Shown in pieces: positions 1-10,581 of a stretch of DNA of 64,000 nucleotides. Below the pieces are notes generated by a model, which did no database searches, had not been told where the DNA came from, and worked only from the letters and a program-made list of their open reading frames with translations. The position numbers and the translations under genes are program-made. The number at the start of each line of letters is the position of its first letter. Within the stretch, counting starts at the first letter, position 1. The stretch is from Leucaena leucocephala (taxonomy: Eukaryota; Streptophyta; Magnoliopsida; Fabales; Fabaceae): positions 15,732,501-15,796,500 of the forward strand of contig CM073563.1 in assembly GCA_037074615.1 (NCBI GenBank), in the 5' to 3' direction.

Positions 1-410
1 CGAAGGGAATCTGTAAAAGGTTTGTAGATAAGAAACTGTTGAAGTAGAGACGGAGAGGATGAATTGTTGAGAAAGCCTTGGAGGGACAGGAGACGCTAGC
101 ACGTCATTCGTGGTTGGAACGCTGTTCGTGTGGATACCAGTAGAGAGAGCCGACATAAGGTGTCGACTTCTTGCGATCGAAAAGAGAACACGAGCCGCGG
201 AGAGAAGGTGTGGAGGTCACTGAGGAACACTCCGTCGACTTCTTGCTATCGAAAGGAGATCACCAGCCGTAGAGAGGAGTTGTGGAAGTCATAGAGGAAC
301 ATTGAGGGTAATGCCTTTTTCCACCTGACTTAAACACATACGGTAGATCCTGGCAAGGAATGGAAAAATTTTTAAGTTAATTTCCGCTGCGTGTCTTCCA
401 ATTCCTTTCA
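1..410 (+). repeat. 5' LTR of copia copy A (3' part only)
   Basis: This is the last 410 bases of a long terminal repeat; the rest lies before the window. It matches the 3' end of the LTR at 5595-7423 nearly base for base and ends in TTTCA, one base before a tRNA-Met-type primer site. The same LTR tail recurs at 10582, 36495, 42725, 45347, 53475 and 55581, so this is the main repeat family of the window. Confidence 0.93.
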
Positions 411-411
411 G

Positions 412-424
412 TGGTATCAGAGCC
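412..424 (+). other. Primer binding site of copia copy A
   Basis: TGGTATCAGAGCC starts two bases after the LTR end. This is the standard plant site complementary to the 3' end of initiator tRNA-Met, where reverse transcription of Ty1/copia RNA starts. The same site is seen in copy B (45333-45345, reversed) and copy D (55583-55595). Confidence 0.93.
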
Positions 425-1601
425 ATGCCATTTTGTGTTTAAGTTAGGCTTGATTGTTGATTCATATGATATGTGTTAGTCGTAGCTGATCATATAATAT
501 GCATTTTATGTATGACATATAAGGAATTCGTGTTATGTACGACATAAAAGGAATCTAAAAGGGAATTAAAATCAGTGGTGATGCGTTTTGATTTGATCAA
601 TTAACATAGATGGGGTCTAAGAAAACTGAATGCAGATTCGTGATTATTTATGAAACAAAATTTTTTTTCTCGGGGCGCTGTCCCCAGACCCTGCCCGCTA
701 ACCGGCTAGCGGGACTACCGTGGCTACCTGTTCGTAGCGCAACACAACCGTAACACATGTTATGTTATGAATGTTTTAGATTTGAAACATTAATTGCCCT
801 TCAATTAGATCTGAATATTGATTCTTGAATGTTTGGGTATGGTGAACAATATGGCTCTAGATTGCAAGTATTGTAATTTTTTAAATACGGCTTGCGTGTC
901 GTGCCTTCCTCTATATACTCTCAATGTGCCCTCTCTTCTCATCTCACTCCCCTCAAATGTTAAAAGAGATTTTTATATGTAATTTCCCTTTTCTTACTAG
1001 AGAGCTCCTCTCATTGGCTTGAGGGGACTTAGGATAGGTGAGCCATATTGTATCACATTTAAATTATGCATCTTATGATTATATCAGAAACATGCATCTT
1101 ACTTGTATGAGATACAAATTGGGAAACATGCATTCTTATAAATAAGATAGATAAATTAAGCCCTCTGAATGAAATCTTAAGTCATAATGCTGTCAATTTA
1201 TGAACACTTGTCAAAACCTCGATCGCTCAATTGTGGACTTCACCAAAGTGAGTACTTTTGAGTTATCTTGGGGAGATAAGCAAGAATAATGGTGCTACTC
1301 TCATATGTTTATTATTGTTTGACTTAATTGAGATTAACAAAACGGTTTTGGGTCTCAAGGCATTAGATGGGATTAAAAATATGCCAGATCATATGATGAT
1401 AGAATCCCATGAACATCTAAGAGTTACATTTGATATAATTGGTAAAGGTGTTACCTACCTAAATAACTTAATTTAAGCGTCCTGCCAAAGCGGACTTAAG
1501 TTTAAGCTAAATATGGATCTTAGCCCACTAACTATTGCATTGAGGGTTCTTTATTTAGTGGGAGATTGCTAATTAAATTGCATATTTTTAATTGTAGAAT
1601 C
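425..1601 (+). other. Leader of copia copy A, with hairpin and short conserved frame
   Basis: Untranslated leader between primer site and gag. It holds a GC-rich inverted repeat at 694-713 (arms CCCGCTA / TAGCGGG) in otherwise AT-rich sequence. Between 1258 and 1476 there is a frame open for about 72 codons, with no ATG at its beginning (it opens at TTG) and a stop at a conserved place. The matching frame in copy B (42605-42360, minus) is also open and differs by only a few conservative changes. Its function is unknown; it could be a short upstream frame or chance. Confidence 0.7.
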
Positions 1602-2933
1602 ATGACGACTAGTAATATTGCTACATTATCGATGCGATCTATCCTTGAGAAGGACAAACTTAATGGGACAAACTTTCTTGACTGGTTTAGGAACTTGAGA
1701 ATTGTTCTCAAGCAGGAAAGAAAGGCGCATGTCCTAGATTAACCCATTCCTGAGGAGCCAGCGGCTAATGCTCCTAGAGCTCAGAGAGAAGCTTACACGA
1801 AGTATAAGGAAGACTCTGTCGATGTGGGATGCTTGATGCTAGCCACCATGGTTCTGGAGCTCCAAAGAGATCTAGAACACATAGAGGCTTATGAGATGAT
1901 TGTGCATCTCAAGGAAATGTTCCAGCAACAGGCAAGGCAAGAGAGGTATGAGACCACTAAGGCTTTATATTCCTGCAAGATGGCTGAAGGTGCATCAGTC
2001 AGTACTCATGTCTTAAAGATGAAAGGGTACATTAATCACCTTGAAAGGCTTGGATTTCCCATGAGCCAGGAGTTAGCTACAGATTTGATCTTAAACTCAC
2101 TCCCAGAAATTTATGACCAGTTTGTCATGAACTACAACATGAACAACATGGAGAAATCTATTTTTGAACTGCATGGGATGCTTAAAACTGCTGAGCTGAG
2201 TCTTAAGAAGAAGCCCAGTGCTGTTTTGATGGTTCAGAAAGGAAAGGGTATGAAAAAGGAAGGCAAAGGTAAGGGGAAGGGTCATGGCTCATCAGGTAAG
2301 ACCAAAGAGTCAGGCAAGCCCGAAACCAAGCCTGCACCAAAGAAGGCAAAGCCTCCGAAGGAAGGAGTCTGCTTCTTCTGCAATGAACCTGGTCATTGGA
2401 AAAGGAATTGCAAACTCTACCTCGAAGATCTGAAAAAGAACAAGAAGGATAATGAGGCTATCGCTTCAGGTACTTATGTTATAGACATTCATCTTTCTAC
2501 TTTCACTTCATGGGTATTAGATACTGCGTGTGGTTCTCACATTTGTACAAATGTGCAGGGACTAAAGGACAGTAGGAAGCTGAAAAAGGGCAAGGTTGAC
2601 CTACGAGTTGGAAACAGAGCAAGGGTTGCTGCGTTAGCTGTAGGCACTTATAAATTAGTTCTGCTCACTGGGCTTTTGTTAGTTTTGAACAATTGCTATT
2701 ATGTTCCTGCTTTAAGTAATAACATTGTTTCACTTTCTTATTTGGATAAGGAAGGTTTCACTTCCATTGCTGGGAATAGTAGATGTTCTATTTATCGTAA
2801 TGATGTTTTCTATGCTCATGGTGATTTGCATGATCATTACATATTAAATTTAGAACAACCCAATCATGGAAATATCTATAAAATAACCGCCAAAAGGGTC
2901 AAACCAAACGATTTGAATCCAACATACCTCTAG
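1602..2933 (+). pseudogene. Copia copy A: gag and protease part of the polyprotein (broken)
   Basis: The frame begins at the ATG at 1602 (MTTSNIATLS), the start shared with copy B at 42235. Gag forms the nucleocapsid shell. The CCHC zinc knuckle CFFCNEPGHWKRNC is complete near codon 263, after a lysine-rich stretch. The retroviral-type aspartic protease follows, with active-site motif WVLDTACGSH. A stop at 1739-1741 (CAA in copy B, TAA here) separates the first 46 codons; 1824-2933 stays open in the same frame. The next stop, 2931-2933, replaces the Trp of the GAG-pre-integrase motif (WHCRLSH in copy B). Both changes are C-to-T or G-to-A. The element cannot make a full polyprotein. Confidence 0.9.
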
Positions 2934-3850
2934 CACTGTCGTCTGGGCCACATAAATGAGAAACGCATTTCCAAACTCCATCAAGATGGATTTCTAAACT
3001 CATTTGATTTTGAATCATATGACACTTGCGAGTCTTGCTTGTTAGGAAAGATGACAAAGTCACCTTCACTGGGGACAGTGAGAGGGCCACTGATTTATTG
3101 GGCCTCATACATACAGATATGTGTGGACCCATGAACACAAATGCCAGAAGAGGTTATTCGTACTTCATAACATTCATAGATAATTTCAGTAGATATGGGT
3201 ACATCTATCTGATGAAACATAAATCTAAATCTTTTGAAAAGTTCAAGATATTTCAAAATGAAGTACAAAACTAGCTTGGCAAAACAATTAAAGCCCTTTG
3301 ATCTAATCGGGGTGGTGAATATTTGAGCCAAGAGTTCATAGATCATCTCAGGAGTTGTGGGATAGTCTCACAATTGACTCCTCCAGGGACACCACAATGG
3401 AATGGCATTTCTGAACGGAGAAATCAAACACTATTAGATATGGTTCGATCCATGACGAGTCAAACAGATCTTCCGCCCTCCTTTTGGGGCCATGCCCTAG
3501 AGACCACTGCGTTCACACTCAATCGTGTTCCATCTAAGGCAATTGAAAAGACTCCGTATGAGATATGGACTAGGAGGACGCCTTGTTTGTCTTTCCTCAA
3601 GATTTGGGGATGCGAGGTCTATGTTAAGCAACAAGCCTCAGACAAATTAGCGCTTAAATCCTCAAAATGCCTTTTTGTGGGATATCCTAAGGAAACCAAG
3701 GGATATTACGTCTACAACCCTGCTGATAACAAAGTGTTTGTTGTCAAAAATGGTATCTTTCTCGAACGAGAATTTATCTCTAAAAGAACTAGTGGGAGTA
3801 AGGTACACCTCGAAGAAGTTCGAGAGCCACAAGACACCACAGAACTGTAG
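2934..3850 (+). pseudogene. Copia copy A: integrase part of the polyprotein (broken)
   Basis: This part continues the polyprotein. The pre-integrase motif HCRLSHINEKRISKLH is followed by the integrase core: HTDMCGP around the first catalytic Asp, GGEY near 3317, and PQWNGISERRNQT with the third acidic residue. A one-base deletion near 3060 (copy B has one more T in the same place) shifts the frame. Stops at 3272-3274 and around 3307 replace Gln and Arg codons of copy B; the second Asp has become Asn. The stop at 3848-3850 is also present in copy B. Integrase would insert element cDNA into the host genome; this copy cannot. Confidence 0.88.
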
Positions 3851-5580
3851 ATGGAAAATAGAGAAGACTCACACAAGTAGTTGAGACTCCTCAAGTCACG
3901 CAAGGTCCACAGAAGTCTAATAGGACACGACTTCAGCCTCAGAGATATGGATTTCTGATTTCTGACAGTCGTGATGTGTTGCTCATTGAGCATAATGAGC
4001 TGACTACCTATCGAGAAGCTATAGTAGGACCAAACTCTGAAAAGTGGCTTAATGCCATGAAGTATGAAATGCAATCCATGTACGACAATAAGGTTTGGAC
4101 CTTAGTCGACCCGCCTGAAGGTGTAAAAATTGTCTGGTGCAAGTGGGTTTTTAAGGATAAAACTGACATGGATGGCAATGTAAATGTCTTCAAGGCACGA
4201 CTGGTTGCAAAAGGATTTACTCAAACTCATGGTGTGAACTATGATGAGACCTTTTCCCCAGTTGCAATAGCCAAATCAATCAGAATCCTCTTTGCTATAG
4301 CAGCATATTATGACTATGAAATATGGTAGATGGACGTCAAGATAGCCTTCCTTAATGGAAAGCTCCTTGAGGATGTGTACATGACACAACCTGAAGGGTT
4401 TATATGTTCTGAGGACTCTGGTAAAGTGTGCAAGCTTCAAAGGTCCATTTATGGACTGAAGCAAGCCTCTCAGAGTTGGAATCATCATTTTGATGAAGTA
4501 GTCAAAGAGTTTGGATTTCTTCAAAACATTGATGAACCTTGTGTGTACAAGAAGGTTAGTGGGAGCACAGTTGTGTTTTTGGTACTCTATGTCGATGACA
4601 TCCTACTTATTAGGAATGACATTCCTACCTTACAGATTGTCAAGTCTTGGTTAGGAAAGTCTTTCTCAATGAAAGACTTGGGTGAAGCCACCTACATCCT
4701 AGGAATCAGGATCTATAGAGATAGATCTAAAAGACTTCTAGGACTCAGTCAGAGTACATACATAGACAAAATACTGCATAGGTTCAGTATGCACGAATCA
4801 AAGAGGGGTTTCATACCCATGTCTCATGGTAGTCACCTCAGCAAAGATCTGTGTCCTAGTACATCTGATCAGTGAGGTCGCATGAGTAAAGTTCCATATG
4901 CCTCGGCCATAGGATCTATCATGTACGCCATGTTATGTACTCGATCGGATATCTCGTTTGCCTTAAGTATGACTAGCAGATATCAACAGGACCCTGGTGA
5001 GGGCCATTGGACTACTGTCAAGAATATCCTTAAGTACTTAAGAAAGACTAAGGACTTATTCTTGGTCTATGGTGGATTGGATGATGAACTCTGTGTAACT
5101 GGTTACACAGACGCGAGTTTCCAAACTGACTAGGACGACCAAAAATTGCAGTCTGGATATATATTCCTCCTTAATAATGGAGTAGTAAGCTGGAAGAGCT
5201 CTAAGCAGGGCACTGTAGCAGATTCTGCAATAGAAGCTGAGTATATAGCAGCATCTAATGCAGCTAAGGAAGCCGTTTGGATCAAGAAGTTCATCATGGA
5301 ACTAGGGATGATACCTACCATCTCAGATCCAATAACTTTGCTCTGTGACAATAGCGGTGCCATTGCACAGGCCAAAGAGCCTAGGTCACATCAAAGGACC
5401 AAGCATATACTCAGGCGATTTCATCTCATCAGAGAAATCAGCGATAGAGGTGATATAAAAATATGCAAAGTAGCAGGAGAAGACAATGTTGCCGATCCTC
5501 TAACAAAGCCGCTTGTGCAAACAAAGCATGAGCGTCATGTTAGGTCAATGGGAATTAGTCAAATTAATGATTGTACCTAG
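3851..5580 (+). pseudogene. Copia copy A: reverse transcriptase and RNase H (broken)
   Basis: A second frameshift near 3880 moves the reading frame. The reverse transcriptase domain is clear: KWVFKDKTDMDGNV, ARLVAKGFTQ, MDVKIAFLNG, IYGLKQASQSWN and the catalytic LYVDDILL around 4590. RNase H follows (DSAIEAEYIAASNAAKEA, LLCDNSGAI, HILRRFHLIRE, VADPLTKPL). Stops at 4327-4329, 4873-4875 and 5131-5133 replace Gln, Arg and Gln codons that are intact in copy B. Domain order integrase, RT, RNase H defines Ty1/copia rather than Ty3/gypsy. The lineage within copia was not assigned. Confidence 0.92.
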
Positions 5581-5583
5581 TGC

Positions 5584-5594
5584 AAGTGGGAGGT
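5584..5594 (+). other. Polypurine tract of copia copy A
   Basis: AAGTGGGAGGT lies immediately before the 3' LTR, which begins TGTTGG at 5595. This is the normal place for plus-strand DNA priming. The reversed form abuts the 3' LTR of copy B at 38244. Confidence 0.85.
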
Positions 5595-7423
5595 TGTTGG
5601 AAAAAGTGCCCTAAGGGCCAATCATTGTCTTATGAACATTATTGATTTATGAATTTATTAATTATGTTATCATATTATTTGCATGTTTATTGTGATGACC
5701 ATCCTTGGATAATTCATGATCTTATATCCTAAATGTCCCTGGTCGATCATTTATGTGGGAGCAGAGATGAAATAAGGCCAGTATGACTTTGAAGATGTAT
5801 AGAGATATAAATCAAAGTCATAGGCACATGTAAGAGTACAAGGTGTTGGACTGACCCGCTATGAGAGAGCTGCATAGGTTACGTCATAAGCTTCTCTCAT
5901 ATACAAACCATGTCACTATGCCCTTTGACCTGAGATCATCATGGATTCCTACATGACAAACGATTAGCTTTGACCTAGTCAAAAGTCACTTTTGACCGAG
6001 TGATCATAAAAACTATGTTCGGGCTTAGTGGTTTTTCATGCGGAGGAATGTGAATGGTCAAGATGGAATTTGTCCCTCATATTCGTAGAGAGATATTACT
6101 GGGCCCCTCGATGAGTGAGTCTGAGAAATGTATGGCCATACTGTAATGGAATGGTAGTTTCATTTCTATAGTCAGACTACTCAAGGATCAAGAAAGTAAC
6201 GATCAAGAATAGGAGGATGACATTATCCATGCCTCATCTATGACCAAAATATCGCGTGACAAAAGGGACATGATATGGTTATATAAAAGGTTACATCGTT
6301 TATCGATTCTCATATGATTTGGGTAGTCATTATGTCTTGCTAGAGACTGCTTACGACTTGTGGGCCAGTATAGCAAATGGCCCACTGCCAACTTCATATG
6401 GGCCTACAGGGTCGCACACAAAATAGCCTAACATGAGCTATGATGTCCAGATTCATTGAATCTAAGACGTGTCCAGATTCAATGAATGATCCAAGGTTGA
6501 TGTATATATTTATTTATATTTATATTCGTATATATATATATATAAATTCGTATATATACATTATATATAAGGGATATATAGGATTTAATTTATAAGGATA
6601 AATTAAATCTCTATCATGTTTGAATTTAAAATTCAAATTGATAGGATATCTCATATAAGAAATATTTACAAGATTTTATTTATAAGGATAAATTAAATCT
6701 CTATCACGTTTGAATTTGAATTCAAATTGACATGATATCTCAAATTTGATTTATGAGAGTAAATCAAATATAGTCCCGCCTTATCTTTATTTTAAATTAA
6801 ATAAATAGATGAATTAAATCTGTGGGACAGATTTAATTTAAATATTATTTATTTAATTAGTTTCTTATCAAATTATACAATATATGATATTGTATTAATT
6901 TCGGAATTAATATAGATTAATTCTAAAATCTAATTCAGTTGAGAAAAACGCAGAGCATCTTATATATCTGATTTTAGGAGCTACGTTTTTTGAATAACAC
7001 ATAACACTAAAGGCCGAAGGGAATCTGTAAAAGGTTTGCAGATAAGAAACTGCTGAAATAGAGACGGGAGGACGAATTATTGAGAAAGCCTTGGAGGGAC
7101 AGGAGACGCTAGCACGTCATTCGTGGTTGGAACGTTATTCGTGTGGATACCAGTAGAAGGAGCTGACCTAAGGCGTCGACTTCTTACGATCAGAAAAATA
7201 ACACGAGCCGCAGAGAGAAGCTGTGGAGGTCACTGAGGAATACTCTATCGACTTCTTACGATCGAAAGGAGATCACCAGCCGCGGAGAAGAGCTATGGAA
7301 GTCACAGAGGAACATTGAGGGTAATGCTTCTTCCCACCTGACTTAAACACATACGGTAGATCCTGGCAAGGAATGGAAAAATTTTTAAGTTAATTTCCAC
7401 TATGTGTCTTCCAATTCCTTTCA
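5595..7423 (+). repeat. 3' LTR of copia copy A (1829 bp)
   Basis: It starts TGTTGG and ends TTTCA. Inside are: a 19-base palindrome at 5978-5996 made of two inverted WRKY W-box cores (TTGAC) with further TTTGACC boxes at about 5924 and 5969; a stem-loop at 6451-6487 (ATTCATTGAATCT and its complement around an 11-base loop); TA-rich simple sequence near 6530; and two copies of a block of about 95 bp at 6590-6760. The target duplication cannot be checked because the left end lies outside the window. Confidence 0.93.
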
Positions 7424-9439
7424 CTTGAGACAAGGAGTTTGATAGGATACAAATTGTATATGGTTTCTTTGACATTTTCAAGGGTTTTATGAGAAGTTTA
7501 CCATTCATTTTATGCATATATTTGTACTTTTGTGGTAATACATGATTGTATATAGCAATATGTTGATTAAAGAGTTAAATGGTAAATTAACTCTTCCAAA
7601 CTGTATTTATGTTGTTATTTAATTAGTTGGGTTTTTATATTGAGCTTTGATTTTGAATTGTAGGTATTTTGGAGGAGAATCAAGGACCCAATATGAAGCA
7701 GATAAGGAATTACTAGACAAAGAAGACTGAAACATGAAAGTTAACTTTTATGATGTTTAGTCTCGACTTCAAAGTCCACTGGTCGTGACCCATTTTCTCC
7801 TAGGAGATTCTCTATATTTTTAGGTCACGACCAAAATTAGGATTTGGTCACAAATAGAATAGCCAGTTAGTGCAATTAGGGCAAAAGGGGAGCAGTCAGA
7901 CCTAAAAAAGCTGGATTTTTGTCAGCTTTGGCTAGGAAGCAGCTGTTCACTCTCTCTCAACGTTCTCTCTACAACCTCTATTGACACATTCCATTTTTAT
8001 TGATCTTTCCATAGATTTTCACATTTTTGCACCTATTAATATACTTATACCATCTTTATCTTAACTTTTCTATCACATTTTTCTGCATTCTTCATGGTAT
8101 CATTTCTAGACAGTGATGGCAACAAAGTAGGAGCTATGAGAGGCTAGATCTTTAGTCTCTTGGTCATGGACTACATATCTTGAGATCATGGACTACACTA
8201 GGGAGTTTTCTATCTTAATCTGCACCTATTTTAGTTTTGACATTTCTAGATTTAGGGATTTCATTGTATAAACAAGGATAGAATATCAATTGATTATTCT
8301 CATATTAGATCTTTGTAATTGACATTAGACGATGAAATTATTGATTTTAATATAAACATTTAGTTTTGATTTCTGGATAGTTGAATTATTATCAATTATT
8401 GTTGATGTTTAATTCAATTGCTTAAAATCTATGATTATTGATTGATGATCATTTGAGGGAGGGCATTACCATCATCTGATTTAATTACACATCAAGTTGT
8501 TTTCAACAGTGCATTAAAAAGTTTTTAAGCTAGCTTTGATCAAAGGAGTTCAAGAACTATTATTGCACTTAACTCAATCGATTGATTGAGGTTTTATTCA
8601 AGATTTAGTGTTTTCAAATCTCCCATATCAAATTAAGAACAAGGATAGTTATGTTTTCATCATCAAGACTCTTTCTTAACATAATTCTTACACAATCCAA
8701 CTTAGTTTCCTCTTAATCAAAAATACAAAAATATTTACTTCACTGTACCCTTATTTTATAGCATTAAAGTTTAATCAAACCCAAAACCCATATTTTTATT
8801 CAGTTTTTCAATGGCTTTCCCACCAATTTGCTAGGATTCCAATAAAAAGACTATTTGAGAATAACGATATAGTTGTGCCTTATACTACATTATCGGGTAT
8901 AATCATTATTTTTTATGAATCAGATGACGACAATTCAAGCCTATCAGAGTTTAAAACAAAATTCACTATTTGTGAAAGGCCAAGAAAACTTAAAAGCGCG
9001 AACCAATGAAAAATGAGAGATGGGAGACACAAATGGGGTTTTGATTAAATTAAAGTGTATTTGGTAAGTAAATCTATGCCGGATAAAATGGAGCACCAGT
9101 GTAGAAATAACTTTTTCTAAATCGGGCATATATACAACCAGTGTAGAAAGTATATTTTACACATGCCATGAAAGTATCTAGTGTAGTAAGTATATTCTAC
9201 ACCGGTCACTTGTACAACAGGTGTAAAATATTAAAACTTAATTATCACAAATCTACAATAGATGAAATTTGCATTTGGTATAAAAAATATGATAATCTAA
9301 AACTGACATTGTCATATCTGGTTTCAATCTGTTATATTTTTTTTATTAAATAAATATTTATTATATTGTTTTACAAGTTTTCTTTACCATAAAGATCCAT
9401 CAAGAATTGAAAAATTATTCTAAATGTCTTTAGTTGATT
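7424..9439. other. AT-rich stretch without a recognised gene
   Basis: No long frame and no recognisable protein. Bases 9090-9240 hold several related copies of a GTGTAGAAAGTATATTTTACAC-like inverted motif ending in ACACCGG, a pattern that resembles subterminal repeats of CACTA transposons, but I see no CACTA termini. The part around 7750-8250 repeats short phrases such as GGTCATGGACTAC and may be a non-coding repeat, not classified. Confidence 0.4.
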
Positions 9440-9900
9440 ATTATTGTAGGAACCATAATAAATTAAAACTTATATGATTTTTATTAATGATTGTGTATAG
9501 AAATATAAATTAAAATCATAGGCACTTGTAAGAGATTAAGGCATTGGATTGACCTATTATGAATAGCTATATAGACTATGTCATAAGCATATCTTATTAT
9601 AGTTGTCACTATGCCCTCAGACATGAGATTACCATAAACACCTACATGAGAAATATTGTTTGACATGATCAAAAGTTACTTTTAATTGAATGACCATAAA
9701 GTCATAATTGAGTACAATGGAATCCATAAAAAGAAAAATCAGTGGTCAAGATATAATTTATCTCTCTCATTATAAGAGAGATATCTTTAGACCCCTCGAT
9801 GAGTAAGTGAGATTGAGAAATTTATGGCCATGTTCAAATGAAAACTTTCATTTATCTTATCAGTCTACTTAGAGATTGAGAAATATGAGAGTGATATATT
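9440..9900 (+). repeat. Ancient diverged relic of the copia-A LTR
   Basis: This follows the same order as 5790-6200 of the copy A LTR with many substitutions: a TATAGAAATATAAAT block, 'catag gcacttgtaagag', 'tcactatgccctcagac', 'ccctcgatgagtaagtgag' and 'atggccatg'. The primer site and coding region are absent. Its high divergence compared with the other LTRs here marks an insertion from an older wave, or a related older family. Confidence 0.72.
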
Positions 9901-10581
9901 TATGTCTCATGCTGGATCTAGAGTAACTAGCCTACATATGAAACATATATGACTAAGGACACTACTCCAATTAGATAATTGTTTGAATCTAGTTGTGCAT
10001 TCAAATTAGAAGGGAAAAAAGACAATAATTATTAGTAATTATAAACAATAAATATTATAATTATGAAAAAAATGTAGATGTTTATTAATCGTTTCACCTT
10101 AAATCCACAAAATAACATAGTTATGAAAGTAAAGGTTAGTTTAACGTGAGAAATGCAGCAAGATAAATTTCCTCTGCCTGCAATCATTAACTAAAGTCAG
10201 TGAAAAAACATATGATGAGTATAAATATAAAAGTCCAGCTAATTTTGCATAAATTTCAAATTTATAGTCCCAAGCAAGAAAGATAATAAAGCTTTTGACC
10301 TGCATAACTCAACAAGAGGCGGTAAGTTACCTAATTGGTTAGAGCATATAAAATTGCGCTCTTACATTTAATGTCAGCCTCCCATCCCTTCAGTAAATTG
10401 GCTTGAATTTCTTCAACTGATCCTTACTAATCTGCATCAATAACTGAGTCATGCTATCCTAAATATAATTTCTTCATTTCCACCTTCATGAAAATTCTAA
10501 GCAAAATTGGGACTCATTAATAGAACAAATAGTAAAGAACTAATAAGAAACTAGAGCCAACCAAGAATAAGAGGGAGAAGG
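9901..10581. other. AT-rich stretch with weak exon-like pieces
   Basis: Mostly AT-rich. On the minus strand around 10300-10490 there is a moderately GC-richer piece whose frames read through for about 20 codons between stops and end at a possible donor (CAG|GTCAAA near 10292). It might be a remnant of a host gene but I recognise no family. The last five bases, GAAGG, are the left target duplication of the next LTR. Confidence 0.3.

Noticed and set aside
6203..6397. Frame of about 64 codons recurring in several LTRs (also 11614, 54468; opposite-strand frames at 37241, 43640, 46240)
   Set aside because: It recurs only because the LTR recurs; it lies in the U3-like part, varies in length between copies, and has no recognisable domain.
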